Part shown: positions 21,094 to 29,215 of the stretch, one piece after another
How the letters are laid out: each line of letters opens with the position of its first letter
Numbering within the stretch: position 1 is the stretch's first letter
Origin: Maribacter sp.
GTDB taxonomy: Bacteria; Bacteroidota; Bacteroidia; Flavobacteriales; Flavobacteriaceae
Assembly: GCA_024643345.1 (NCBI GenBank)
Contig: JAHENB010000001.1
Location: 26,856 to 90,855 of the forward strand
DNA: 64,000 nt
Reading direction: 5' to 3'
Notes under the pieces: generated by a model
The model's input: the letters and a program-made list of their open reading frames with translations, nothing else
The model's database searches: none
Told to the model about the DNA's origin: nothing
Position numbers and translations under genes: made by a program

Positions 21094-22905
21094 TTAGTCA
21101 AAGGTGTAACCTTTTTCCGCAGCTACTTTATCGGCTATCTGCTCCCTTAGGGCTGCGACGTTGGGGTTATTGGTATATTTTGTGAAGCGTTTCAGTCCCA
21201 TTAGCATCATACGCTGTTCGTCGCCCTCCGCGAACGAAACGATGGCTTCTTTCCCTTTGCGGATAATCGTGTCCACGGCATCGTAAAGGTAGAGTCTTGT
21301 CATTGCGATTTGGGTGGATTGCGCAGACTCCCCAAAGCGCTTGGCGTTCTTTTCGGTCCTTAAGATGGCCGATTCGGCCATATACACTTCGATCAGGATA
21401 TCGGCTGCTGCCAACATCAATTGTTGGTGTTTTTCCAATTCGGGCCCGAATTTTTGAACGGCACTACCGGCTACCATCAGAAACACCTTTTTAAGACGTG
21501 CGACCAAATCTTTTTCCTCGGCAAAAAGCGCTGAAAAATCAGGAGTTTCAAAAGAGGGTATTCCCATTAGTTCTTCTCCGACCTTTGTGGCGGGTCCCAG
21601 CAAATCAACATGTCCTTTCATAGCCTTCTTGATCAACATCCCTACGGCCAGCATCCTGTTGATTTCATTGGTGCCTTCATAGATCCGCGCTATCCGGCTG
21701 TCCCTCCATGCCGATTCCATGGGCGTGTCTGCACTGAAGCCCATACCGCCAAAAATCTGGATACCTTCGTCGGTGGTGATCTGACAATCTTCTGAAACGG
21801 CCACTTTAAGAATCGAGCATTCGATGGCATATTCCTCGACACCTTTCAATTCGGCTTCTTGATGGGTGTTGCCTTCCGCCTCCCTAATTGCAATTCGATC
21901 TTCAATATTTTTGGCTGCCCTATAACTGGCAGATTCCCCAACATAGGCATTGGTGGCCATGATCGCTATTTTGGCCTTAATGGCCCCAAAGTTGATGATC
22001 GGTGTCTTGAACTGGATCCTTTCGTTTGCATATCGAACCGCTTCGGTGAGTACCCTTCGCTGTGCCTCCAAACAAGCAGCTGCCAATTTGATGCGGCCAA
22101 TGTTCAAGGCGTTCATCGCTATCTTGAAGCCATTGCCCCGTTCTGACAACATGTTCTCTACCGGTACCTTGGTTTCATTGAAAAAAACCTGTCGGGTAGA
22201 GGAGGAATGGATGCCTAGTTTTTTTTCTTCCTCCCCAAGGGTGATGCCGTTTTCCGGATTATTTTCTACAATAAAGCCGGTGATATTTTTATCGTCTTCA
22301 ATACGGGCAAATACGATGAACATATTACAGAAACCCGCATTTGAAATCCACATTTTTTGCCCTGTAATGCTATAGAATTTTTTATCTGCGCTCAACACCG
22401 CCTTTGTTTTTCCTGAATTTGCATCAGATCCAGCACCGGGTTCGGTTAGGCAATAAGCGCCAAACCATGCTCCAGTAGCCAATTTGGGTACATATTTTTG
22501 TTTTTGTGCTTCTGTGCCATATAAGGTAATTGGCATGGTGCCGATTCCCGTGTGCGCACCGAAAGCAGTACTGAAAGATCCCGTTGCACCGGAGATATAA
22601 TCACAAACCAACATGGTCGACACAAATCCCATTCCCATTCCCCCATAGGCCTCAGGTACGGCCACGCTCAAAAGTCCCAGTTCCCCGGCTTTTTTCATAC
22701 AGGCCTCGGTATAGGCATAATCTTTTTTCTCGAATCGCTCCCAGTGCGCCCAAAGTTCGCGATCCACGAATTCTTTGGTACTTTCCCGCATCATTTTTTG
22801 TTCTTCCGATAGATCTTCCAATGTAAAAACATCTTCACACTTGGATTCCTTTACGAGAAACTGTCCACCCCGTATGATTTCTTTGTTAATAGTTGTGGTA
22901 CTCAT
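21094..22905 (-). CDS. fadE: Acyl-CoA dehydrogenase (FadE-type)
   Basis: A 603-residue FAD enzyme that makes the first double bond in fatty acyl-CoA beta-oxidation. It has the acyl-CoA dehydrogenase N-terminal, middle (CLTEPGAGSDANSG and WISNAGFCNMF FAD motifs) and C-terminal helical domains, with the QIFGGMGFSADTPMESAWRDSRIARIYEGTNEI signature split across the active-site loop, and an additional C-terminal helical region of about 180 residues that explains the length above the usual 380. The length and position after fadN and fadA match FadE of the Bacillus fadNAE operon. It ends at a clear terminator. Confidence 0.92.
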   Translation of the reverse strand: MSTTTINKEIIRGGQFLVKESKCEDVFTLEDLSEEQKMMRESTKEFVDRELWAHWERFEKKDYAYTEACMKKAGELGLLSVAVPEAYGGMGMGFVSTMLVCDYISGATGSFSTAFGAHTGIGTMPITLYGTEAQKQKYVPKLATGAWFGAYCLTEPGAGSDANSGKTKAVLSADKKFYSITGQKMWISNAGFCNMFIVFARIEDDKNITGFIVENNPENGITLGEEEKKLGIHSSSTRQVFFNETKVPVENMLSERGNGFKIAMNALNIGRIKLAAACLEAQRRVLTEAVRYANERIQFKTPIINFGAIKAKIAIMATNAYVGESASYRAAKNIEDRIAIREAEGNTHQEAELKGVEEYAIECSILKVAVSEDCQITTDEGIQIFGGMGFSADTPMESAWRDSRIARIYEGTNEINRMLAVGMLIKKAMKGHVDLLGPATKVGEELMGIPSFETPDFSALFAEEKDLVARLKKVFLMVAGSAVQKFGPELEKHQQLMLAAADILIEVYMAESAILRTEKNAKRFGESAQSTQIAMTRLYLYDAVDTIIRKGKEAIVSFAEGDEQRMMLMGLKRFTKYTNNPNVAALREQIADKVAAEKGYTFD

Positions 22906-22919
22906 ATACTTTTAATTTA

Positions 22920-24113
22920 CTAATTCAAAAATTCAAATATTCCTGCTGCGCCCTGACCGGTTCCGACGCACATGGTGACCATGCCGTATTTTCCCTTCAT
23001 TTTACGCTTTCTCATTTCATCAAAGAGCTGGACCGATAATTTGGCCCCCGTACATCCCAAGGGGTGGCCCAAGGCAATGGCCCCGCCGTTCACATTTATG
23101 ATATCAGGGTTGAGTTTCAATTCTCTAATCACCGCAAGGGACTGTGATGCAAAGGCTTCGTTCAATTCAATCAATTCGATGTCATCTTGTCTCAACCCCG
23201 CTTGCTTTAATGCCTTGGGAACCGCTTTTACCGGACCGATCCCCATGATTCTGGGTTCTACTCCTGCAGCGGCGTAATTCACCAAACGCGCAATAGGCTC
23301 CAGCTTCAGTTCTTTCACCATTTCTTCGCTCATTACCATAACGAAAGCGGCACCATCGCTCATTTGGGATGAATTTCCGGCAGTAACACTGCCTCCGGCT
23401 GCAAAGACGGGCCGCAGTCCTGCCAACGCTTCTAGGCTCGTCCCCTTTCTAGGACCTTCGTCTTTGGTTACGGTATATTTTTTTGTGGCCTTCTTTCCGC
23501 TTTCATCAATATAGTTCTGCTCCACTTCAATGGGCACGATCTGACTTTGAAAACGGTCTTCTGCCTGGGCTTTCAATGCTTTCATGTGCGAATTATAGGC
23601 AAATTCATCCTGATCTTCCCTGGAGACCTTGAATTGCTCGGCTACGGCCTCGGCCGTATTTCCCATTCCCCAATAATAATCTTCATGACCCGATTTGACC
23701 AAATCGTAGTTCAGTTCGGTTTTGAAACCTGTCATGGGCACCGAACTCATGCTTTCCGCACCCCCTGCAATAATACAATCGGCCATGCCTGCCTGAATTT
23801 TCGCCGTAGCGATGCCTATGGTTTCAATACCTGAAGAGCAAAACCTGTTCACGGTCACTCCCGGTACATCTATGATATTCAACCCCATCAAAGAAATCAA
23901 TCGAGCCATATTAAGGCCTTGTGCGCCTTCAGGCATTGCGTTGCCCACGATGACGTCATCGATACGTTTTTTATCCAACATGGGTAACTCCTTCATCATG
24001 TATTGGATCGTCTCAGCAGCGAGTTCGTCGGTTCTTTTAAATCTAAAGACGCCTTTTGGGGCTTTGCCCACGGCGGTTCTGTAGCCCTTGACTATATATG
24101 CTGTTTTGCTCAT
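22920..24113 (-). CDS. fadA: Acetyl-CoA acyltransferase (3-ketoacyl-CoA thiolase)
   Basis: A 397-residue thiolase that splits 3-ketoacyl-CoA to acetyl-CoA. The acyl-accepting Cys92 lies in NRFCSSGIE; NEAFASQ and the C-terminal CVGTGQGAAG with its second cysteine and GHPLGCTG with the catalytic histidine are all present. It lies between fadN (20 bp upstream) and fadE (14 bp downstream), forming one operon. The catalytic degradative type is favoured over the biosynthetic acetoacetyl type by this context. Confidence 0.94.
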   Translation of the reverse strand: MSKTAYIVKGYRTAVGKAPKGVFRFKRTDELAAETIQYMMKELPMLDKKRIDDVIVGNAMPEGAQGLNMARLISLMGLNIIDVPGVTVNRFCSSGIETIGIATAKIQAGMADCIIAGGAESMSSVPMTGFKTELNYDLVKSGHEDYYWGMGNTAEAVAEQFKVSREDQDEFAYNSHMKALKAQAEDRFQSQIVPIEVEQNYIDESGKKATKKYTVTKDEGPRKGTSLEALAGLRPVFAAGGSVTAGNSSQMSDGAAFVMVMSEEMVKELKLEPIARLVNYAAAGVEPRIMGIGPVKAVPKALKQAGLRQDDIELIELNEAFASQSLAVIRELKLNPDIINVNGGAIALGHPLGCTGAKLSVQLFDEMRKRKMKGKYGMVTMCVGTGQGAAGIFEFLN

Positions 24114-24133
24114 AATTTTTTGTTGTCTTTACT

Positions 24134-26539
24134 CTAATTTCTTAGTGGTTTTCCGGTCTTCAGCATGTGCTGGATTCGTTCCAAGGTCTTTTTCTCGGTA
24201 CAAAGCGATAGGAAGGCCTCCCGCTCCAGATCCAACAAATATTGCTCATCTACCAAGGTCGGTTCCGAAAGATCGCCGCCGGCCATGACATAGGCCAATT
24301 TATTGGCAATTTTCTTGTCGTGTTCGCTGATATAATGGCTGGCTTCCATCGAATCGGTTCCCACAAGGAACATACCCAAGGCTTGTTTTCCCAACACTTT
24401 CACATCTTTGCGCCTAACAGGTTGCGTATAACCCGATTCGGCCATTAATTTTGCATAGGCCTTTGCAGTGGCAATTTGGCGGTCTTTGTTAACCACTACC
24501 AGATCTTTGCCTTTTTGCAGAATACCCAAATCAAAGGCTTCATAGGCAGAGGTAGAAACCTTTGCCATTCCTATCGTCAAAAAATATTCCTGTAGAACAT
24601 TGAGCTCGACGTCGTTCTTTTTAAAGGTGTCTTGGGCCCTCAAAGCCATTTCCTTGGAACCCCCACCGCCCGGAATCACGCCTACGCCAAATTCGACCAA
24701 ACCGATATAGGTTTCTGCGGCCGCGACCACCTTGTCGGCATGCATCGACAATTCACAGCCTCCGCCCAAGCACATGCCGTGAGGTGCGGAAACCGTGGGA
24801 ATACTGGAGTAGCGCATGCGCATCATGGTGTCTTGGAACATTTTGATCGCCATATTCAGCTCATCGTATTCTTGTTCAACGGCCATCATAAAAATCATTC
24901 CGATATTTGCACCGACTGAAAAATTGGCCGCCTGATTGCCCACAACAAGACCTTGAAAGTCTTTCTCGGCCATACTGATGGCCTTATTTAGGCCCGCCAA
25001 GACGTCACCGCCGATGGTGTTCATCTTCGATTGGAATTCAACATTTAAAATACCATCGCCCAAATCCTCAACAACAACCCCACTGTTTTTGAAAACTTCC
25101 TTGGATTTCCGGATGTTGTCCAAAATGATAAAGGCATCCTGTCCGGGGATTTTTTGGAACGATTTCTTTGGAATGTCATAATAGTAGCTGGCCCCTTCCT
25201 TTATGCTATAAAATGAGCTGACCCCGGCAGTTTTCATGGCTTCTATCCAATCGGCCGCTTTCAAGCCCTCGTTTTTGATCAGTTCCAATCCCTTGTCCAA
25301 ACCGATGGCATCCCAAATCTGAAAGGGGCCGTGTTCCCATCCAAAGCCAGCTTTCATGGCATCATCTATTTTATAGGGCTCCTCGGTAATTTCGGGGATA
25401 CGGTGCGATACATAGGCAAACAGGGCTCCAAAACTTTTTCTATAGAAGTCCCCGGCTTTGTCTTTTCCATTGATCAAAACCTTAAAACGATCGATGACCT
25501 TTTCAATGGTTTTGGTACCTTCAAGGGTAGAAAAACCAGCTTTTTTGTTGGCACGATAGTCTAGTGTATTAAGATCCAAGGTCAATATTTCACTCTTACC
25601 TCCAGCTGTGGTTATTTTCTTGTAAAATCCCTGTCCCGATTTGCTGCCCAACCATTTTTTTTCCATCATGGTATCGATGAAGTCGGGCAGTTTAAAAAGT
25701 TCGTGGCGTTCATCGTCCTTGCAGTTCCCGTAAATTCCATTGGCCACGTGCACCAAAGTATCCAGGCCGACTACATCGACGGTTCTGAAGGTGGCAGACT
25801 TAGGTCTTCCAATGACAGGCCCGGTTAATTTGTCAACTTCCTCCACGGTAAGACCCAATTCCTTGACCATATGAAAAAGACTCTGGATACTGAATATTCC
25901 GATACGGTTGCCTATAAAGGCCGGTGTATCTTTGGCGACCACTGATGTTTTGCCCAAAAACTTTTCCCCGTAACCATTAAGAAAATCCAGTACTTCCTTG
26001 GAGGTTTTAGGCCCCGGGATGATTTCAAATAATTTCAAGTATCTCGCCGGGTTGAAAAAGTGGGTCCCGCAGAAGTGTTCCTGAAAGTCATCACTTCGAC
26101 CTTCACTCATAAATTTTATAGGAATCCCCGATGTATTGGAGGTGATCAGGGTACCGGGTTTTCTATGTTTGTCAAGATTTTCAAAAACGATTTTTTTGAT
26201 GTCCAATCGCTCTACGACCACCTCAATGATCCAATCCGCGGTCGAAACTTTTGCAATATCGTCCTCAAGATTTCCGGTGCTGATCCTTTGTGCAAAATCT
26301 TGATGGTAAATAGGGGAGGGCTTTGATTTAAGTGCATTGGCCAGGGATTCGTTAACAATTCGGTTCCTTACTCCTTTGTTTTCCATGGTAAGCCCTTTTG
26401 TCTTTTCCTTCTCGGTAAGTTCCCGTGGAACGATGTCGAGTAACAGTACTTCGACCCCGATATTGGCGAAATGGCAGGCAATACCGCTTCCCATGATACC
26501 AGAACCGATTACAGCTACCTTATTGATGTGCTTGTTCAT
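24134..26539 (-). CDS. fadN: 3-hydroxyacyl-CoA dehydrogenase/enoyl-CoA hydratase (FadN-type)
   Basis: An 801-residue bifunctional beta-oxidation enzyme. The order is dehydrogenase first (Rossmann motif GSGIMGSGIACHFA at the start, then two 6PGDH-like helical domains to about 480) and hydratase/isomerase last (about 490-800, with ANFSVGANIGMI, GMCLGGGCELSMHAD and VGVIPGGGGSKEM). This is the reverse of E. coli FadB and the same as B. subtilis FadN. It lies 12 bp after the MarR regulator gene and 20 bp before fadA, all one operon. Confidence 0.93.
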   Translation of the reverse strand: MNKHINKVAVIGSGIMGSGIACHFANIGVEVLLLDIVPRELTEKEKTKGLTMENKGVRNRIVNESLANALKSKPSPIYHQDFAQRISTGNLEDDIAKVSTADWIIEVVVERLDIKKIVFENLDKHRKPGTLITSNTSGIPIKFMSEGRSDDFQEHFCGTHFFNPARYLKLFEIIPGPKTSKEVLDFLNGYGEKFLGKTSVVAKDTPAFIGNRIGIFSIQSLFHMVKELGLTVEEVDKLTGPVIGRPKSATFRTVDVVGLDTLVHVANGIYGNCKDDERHELFKLPDFIDTMMEKKWLGSKSGQGFYKKITTAGGKSEILTLDLNTLDYRANKKAGFSTLEGTKTIEKVIDRFKVLINGKDKAGDFYRKSFGALFAYVSHRIPEITEEPYKIDDAMKAGFGWEHGPFQIWDAIGLDKGLELIKNEGLKAADWIEAMKTAGVSSFYSIKEGASYYYDIPKKSFQKIPGQDAFIILDNIRKSKEVFKNSGVVVEDLGDGILNVEFQSKMNTIGGDVLAGLNKAISMAEKDFQGLVVGNQAANFSVGANIGMIFMMAVEQEYDELNMAIKMFQDTMMRMRYSSIPTVSAPHGMCLGGGCELSMHADKVVAAAETYIGLVEFGVGVIPGGGGSKEMALRAQDTFKKNDVELNVLQEYFLTIGMAKVSTSAYEAFDLGILQKGKDLVVVNKDRQIATAKAYAKLMAESGYTQPVRRKDVKVLGKQALGMFLVGTDSMEASHYISEHDKKIANKLAYVMAGGDLSEPTLVDEQYLLDLEREAFLSLCTEKKTLERIQHMLKTGKPLRN

Positions 26540-26551
26540 TAATGTATTGGG

Positions 26552-27004
26552 TTAATTTGTTTTTGTAACCTTATTATAGATGCTTTTTTCGGCGATCAGT
26601 TGATTGATCGTTTCCATGACTTCAAAAAAACAGTCCAATTTTTCTTTGGATACGCTCGCTTTGACCACTTCGTTGAATTGAAGAACCACCGCTTTGGAGT
26701 CCGATCTTTTTTCCAAACCAAAAGGGGTTAAATGGATCAAGACACCCCTGCCATCGTTTGGATTTGGCTTTCGTTCGATCAACCCTTTTACCTCCATACT
26801 CTTCAAGATACGACTGAGGCTCGTGGCTTCCATTCCCATTTTAGGCCCCAAGGCCGTTGATGGCGTGCCCGTCTTGGGATCGATGCTCAATAGGGTAAAA
26901 CCGACCGCCATGGTTGTATCAAAGATTTTGGCTTCCTCGTTGTACATTCGGGCCACTGCTTGCCAAGTGGCACGCAAGGCATAATCTATTGTAATATCCT
27001 TCAT
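26552..27004 (-). CDS. MarR family transcriptional regulator of the fad operon
   Basis: A 150-residue winged-helix protein with the MarR pattern: helix-turn-helix at about 50-80 (STALGPKMGMEATSLSRILKSM), a wing with RKPNPNDGRGVLIHLT, and dimer helices at both ends. It is the first gene of the operon marR-fadN-fadA-fadE, 12 bp ahead of fadN, so it probably represses its own operon and responds to an acyl-CoA or fatty acid. An 18-bp palindrome at the promoter is a good candidate for its site. Confidence 0.9.
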   Translation of the reverse strand: MKDITIDYALRATWQAVARMYNEEAKIFDTTMAVGFTLLSIDPKTGTPSTALGPKMGMEATSLSRILKSMEVKGLIERKPNPNDGRGVLIHLTPFGLEKRSDSKAVVLQFNEVVKASVSKEKLDCFFEVMETINQLIAEKSIYNKVTKTN

Positions 27005-27023
27005 ACTTTTTGTTGTGGGCTCT

Positions 27024-27031
27024 CAAATATA
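27024..27031 (-). promoter_or_regulatory. Predicted -7 element of the marR-fadNAE promoter
   Basis: Reads TATATTTG on the minus strand, matching the Bacteroidota consensus TAnnTTTG, 20 bp ahead of the marR start codon. No TTG at the ideal upstream distance is seen; the palindrome occupies that position. Confidence 0.55.
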
Positions 27032-27040
27032 CCAAAAATA

Positions 27041-27058
27041 TATTATGCATGCATAATA
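27041..27058. promoter_or_regulatory. 18-bp perfect palindrome, candidate MarR operator
   Basis: TATTATGCATGCATAATA is perfectly self-complementary and starts 9 bp upstream of the predicted -7 element, covering the -33 region. A dimeric MarR repressor bound here would block polymerase. The assignment to the adjacent regulator is an inference. Confidence 0.65.
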
Positions 27059-27178
27059 AATAATAAATTTTTTAGGGACTATCGAACGCAATGGAATCCG
27101 TTATAGAAACAGGACCTAAGAATGCCCGTTCACATCTATTAACGTCTTGTTCTACCCGGAATCAAATGGAAATAAAAC

Positions 27179-28954
27179 TTAAGAATGTTGATAGATCGAG
27201 TTGTAGAGATCGATATAGATTTCTTTGATGACTTTTCGTTTTAGTTTCATGGTAGGGGTCAGGTGGCCACCTGCGATGCTCCATACATCTTGGGTTAATC
27301 GAAACTGTTTTACCTTTTCCCATTTGGCGAAATGTTCGTTGGCCGAATCAACATCTTCTTGGAAACGTGCCAAAACCTTTGGGTCTTTGATCATTTCGGC
27401 ATCGGACGAAAAGGTCAGTTGATGCCTTTTTGCCCAGTCCTTCAAAAACATAAAATCGGGTTGAATAAGGGCAGCCGGCATTTTTTCGCCCTCCCCGACC
27501 ACCATGATCTGTTCTATGAAGCGCGATTGTTTGAAACGGTTTTCCAGTAATTGCGGGGCAACATATTTCCCGCCGGAAGTTTTGAACATCTCCTTTTTTC
27601 TATCGGTGATCTTCAAAAAGCCATCGGCATCGATTTCCCCAATATCACCCGTGTGGAAGTAGCCATCGATCATCACTTCCGCAGTTTTCTCTGGATCTTT
27701 ATAATAGCCCATCATCACTTGTGGGCCCTTGACACATATTTCCCCATCGGAAGCAATTTTAACCTCTGTGTTTTCAATTATCCTACCCACTGACCCGATT
27801 CGAAAACCACCATTTTTCATATCATTGATAGAGATGACGGGAGCAGTTTCCGTAAGGCCGTAACCTTCCATGACCCCTAATTCTGCGGCGTTAAAAATTC
27901 GCGCCAAACGGGGCTGCAATGCGGCACTTCCCGAGCCGATCAGCGACAGATTTCCGCCCAGGCCTTCCTTCCATTTGCTAAAAATAAGTTTACGGGCCAA
28001 GGCCAATTGCTGTTCGTACCACCAGCCGTTTTGGCCATAGGGTTCATATTTCATTCCTATTTCTATCGCCCAAAAGAACAACTTCTTTTTTATTCCGGTA
28101 AGTTCGGAACCCTTGGCGATGATTTTGTCATATACCTTTTCCAATAAGCGGGGCACGGCGGTCATTAAATACGGCGACACCTCTTTGAGGTTTTCGCTGA
28201 TCTTGTCCATAGACTCCGCGTAATAAATAGACACTCCAGTATATTGATAGAGGTATATCATCATGCGTTCATAAATATGACAGACAGGCAAAAAACTGAG
28301 ACATTTGGACTTGCCATGTTCAATGTCCAGACGTTTGCTACAAGCCAAAACATTGCCTACCACATTGTGATGGGACAGCATAACCCCTTTTGGTTTTCCG
28401 GTCGTGCCCGAGGTATAGATCAAAGTGGCCAAAGCTTCTGGATTTACTGCCTCCTTCAGTTTTTCAACTTCGTTTTGGTTTGTGGTATCGGCCCCTAATT
28501 CGAGCAATTCTTCCCAGTTCTTGCAATTGGAAAGCTGATCGAAGGAATACACCCCTTTTAGGGAAGGCACCTGATCTTGTACGGCCTTTACTTTTTCATA
28601 GATCTCACTGCACGATACAAAACAGTATTTCGATTCGGAATGGTTGAGCACATAGGCATAGTCTTCCTGGGAGATGGTAGGATAGATGGGAACGTTTTGC
28701 GCCCCCAGCTGAAGGATACCAATATCCATGATATTCCACTCGGTTCGGTTGGTCATTGAGATCAACGCGATTTTATCGTTGGCTTTTACCCCTAGCCGCA
28801 GCAGGGCCCGACTGATCGCATTGGCCTTGTCCAAATATTCCTTGGTGGAAGTGGCGATCCATTTGTCCCCGTATTTCGTCACAAGGCATGCTTTGAGATC
28901 GTATTGCTCTAATTGGTAATAAGGGAAGTCGAAAAGGCGGGTAATATTTTGCAT
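27179..28954 (-). CDS. Long-chain fatty-acid--CoA ligase (AMP-forming)
   Basis: A 591-residue adenylate-forming enzyme that activates fatty acids as acyl-CoA, feeding the fad operon just downstream. Motifs: YTSGTTGKPKGVMLSHHN (P-loop), GYGLTETAP, GDIGEIDADG and the C-terminal hinge DRKKEMFKTSGGKYVAP. The arrangement matches the FadD15/long-chain eukaryotic-like bacterial group, which usually has about 590-600 residues. It is separated from marR by 174 bp and has its own predicted promoter region between it and purL. Confidence 0.92.
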   Translation of the reverse strand: MQNITRLFDFPYYQLEQYDLKACLVTKYGDKWIATSTKEYLDKANAISRALLRLGVKANDKIALISMTNRTEWNIMDIGILQLGAQNVPIYPTISQEDYAYVLNHSESKYCFVSCSEIYEKVKAVQDQVPSLKGVYSFDQLSNCKNWEELLELGADTTNQNEVEKLKEAVNPEALATLIYTSGTTGKPKGVMLSHHNVVGNVLACSKRLDIEHGKSKCLSFLPVCHIYERMMIYLYQYTGVSIYYAESMDKISENLKEVSPYLMTAVPRLLEKVYDKIIAKGSELTGIKKKLFFWAIEIGMKYEPYGQNGWWYEQQLALARKLIFSKWKEGLGGNLSLIGSGSAALQPRLARIFNAAELGVMEGYGLTETAPVISINDMKNGGFRIGSVGRIIENTEVKIASDGEICVKGPQVMMGYYKDPEKTAEVMIDGYFHTGDIGEIDADGFLKITDRKKEMFKTSGGKYVAPQLLENRFKQSRFIEQIMVVGEGEKMPAALIQPDFMFLKDWAKRHQLTFSSDAEMIKDPKVLARFQEDVDSANEHFAKWEKVKQFRLTQDVWSIAGGHLTPTMKLKRKVIKEIYIDLYNSIYQHS

Positions 28955-29170
28955 ACTGTCATTCTATCTGATCACTGCAAAATAAGAAAAGGGAACGGTA
29001 TAATAAAATGGAAACATCAATAAAAAGTAACCCTCATTATGATGTCATGAAGGGAACTCCTTATTTCTTGGAAATATGATAATCTAAGATTGATGACCCA
29101 TAACATTAACGACAGCAACGATAGGATGGCAGCATGCTATCCGGAAGTCTTGTTTTCCTCAGGGCATCAA

Positions 29171-29187
29171 TACTTATTCAATAAGTA
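29171..29187. promoter_or_regulatory. 17-bp palindrome downstream of purL, upstream of the acyl-CoA ligase
   Basis: TACTTATTGAATAAGTA is a perfect inverted repeat (8-1-8) immediately downstream, on the minus strand, of a TAAATTTG element. It could be an operator at the transcription start of the acyl-CoA ligase gene. It could also be a weak hairpin after purL, but no T-run follows. Confidence 0.4.
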
Positions 29188-29215
29188 CAAATTTATTTTT
29201 GAGGGTGTTTTTCAA
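29188..29215 (-). promoter_or_regulatory. Predicted promoter for the acyl-CoA ligase gene
   Basis: On the minus strand TTG (29215-29213), a 17-bp spacer and TAAATTTG (29195-29188) fit the Bacteroidota promoter form. It overlaps the purL stop codon and would give a leader of about 220 nt for the ligase gene. Confidence 0.4.

Noticed and set aside
28955-29170. Small gene in the gap between purL and the acyl-CoA ligase
   Set aside because: Short frames only, no start with supporting context and no family match; the region is better read as a leader.
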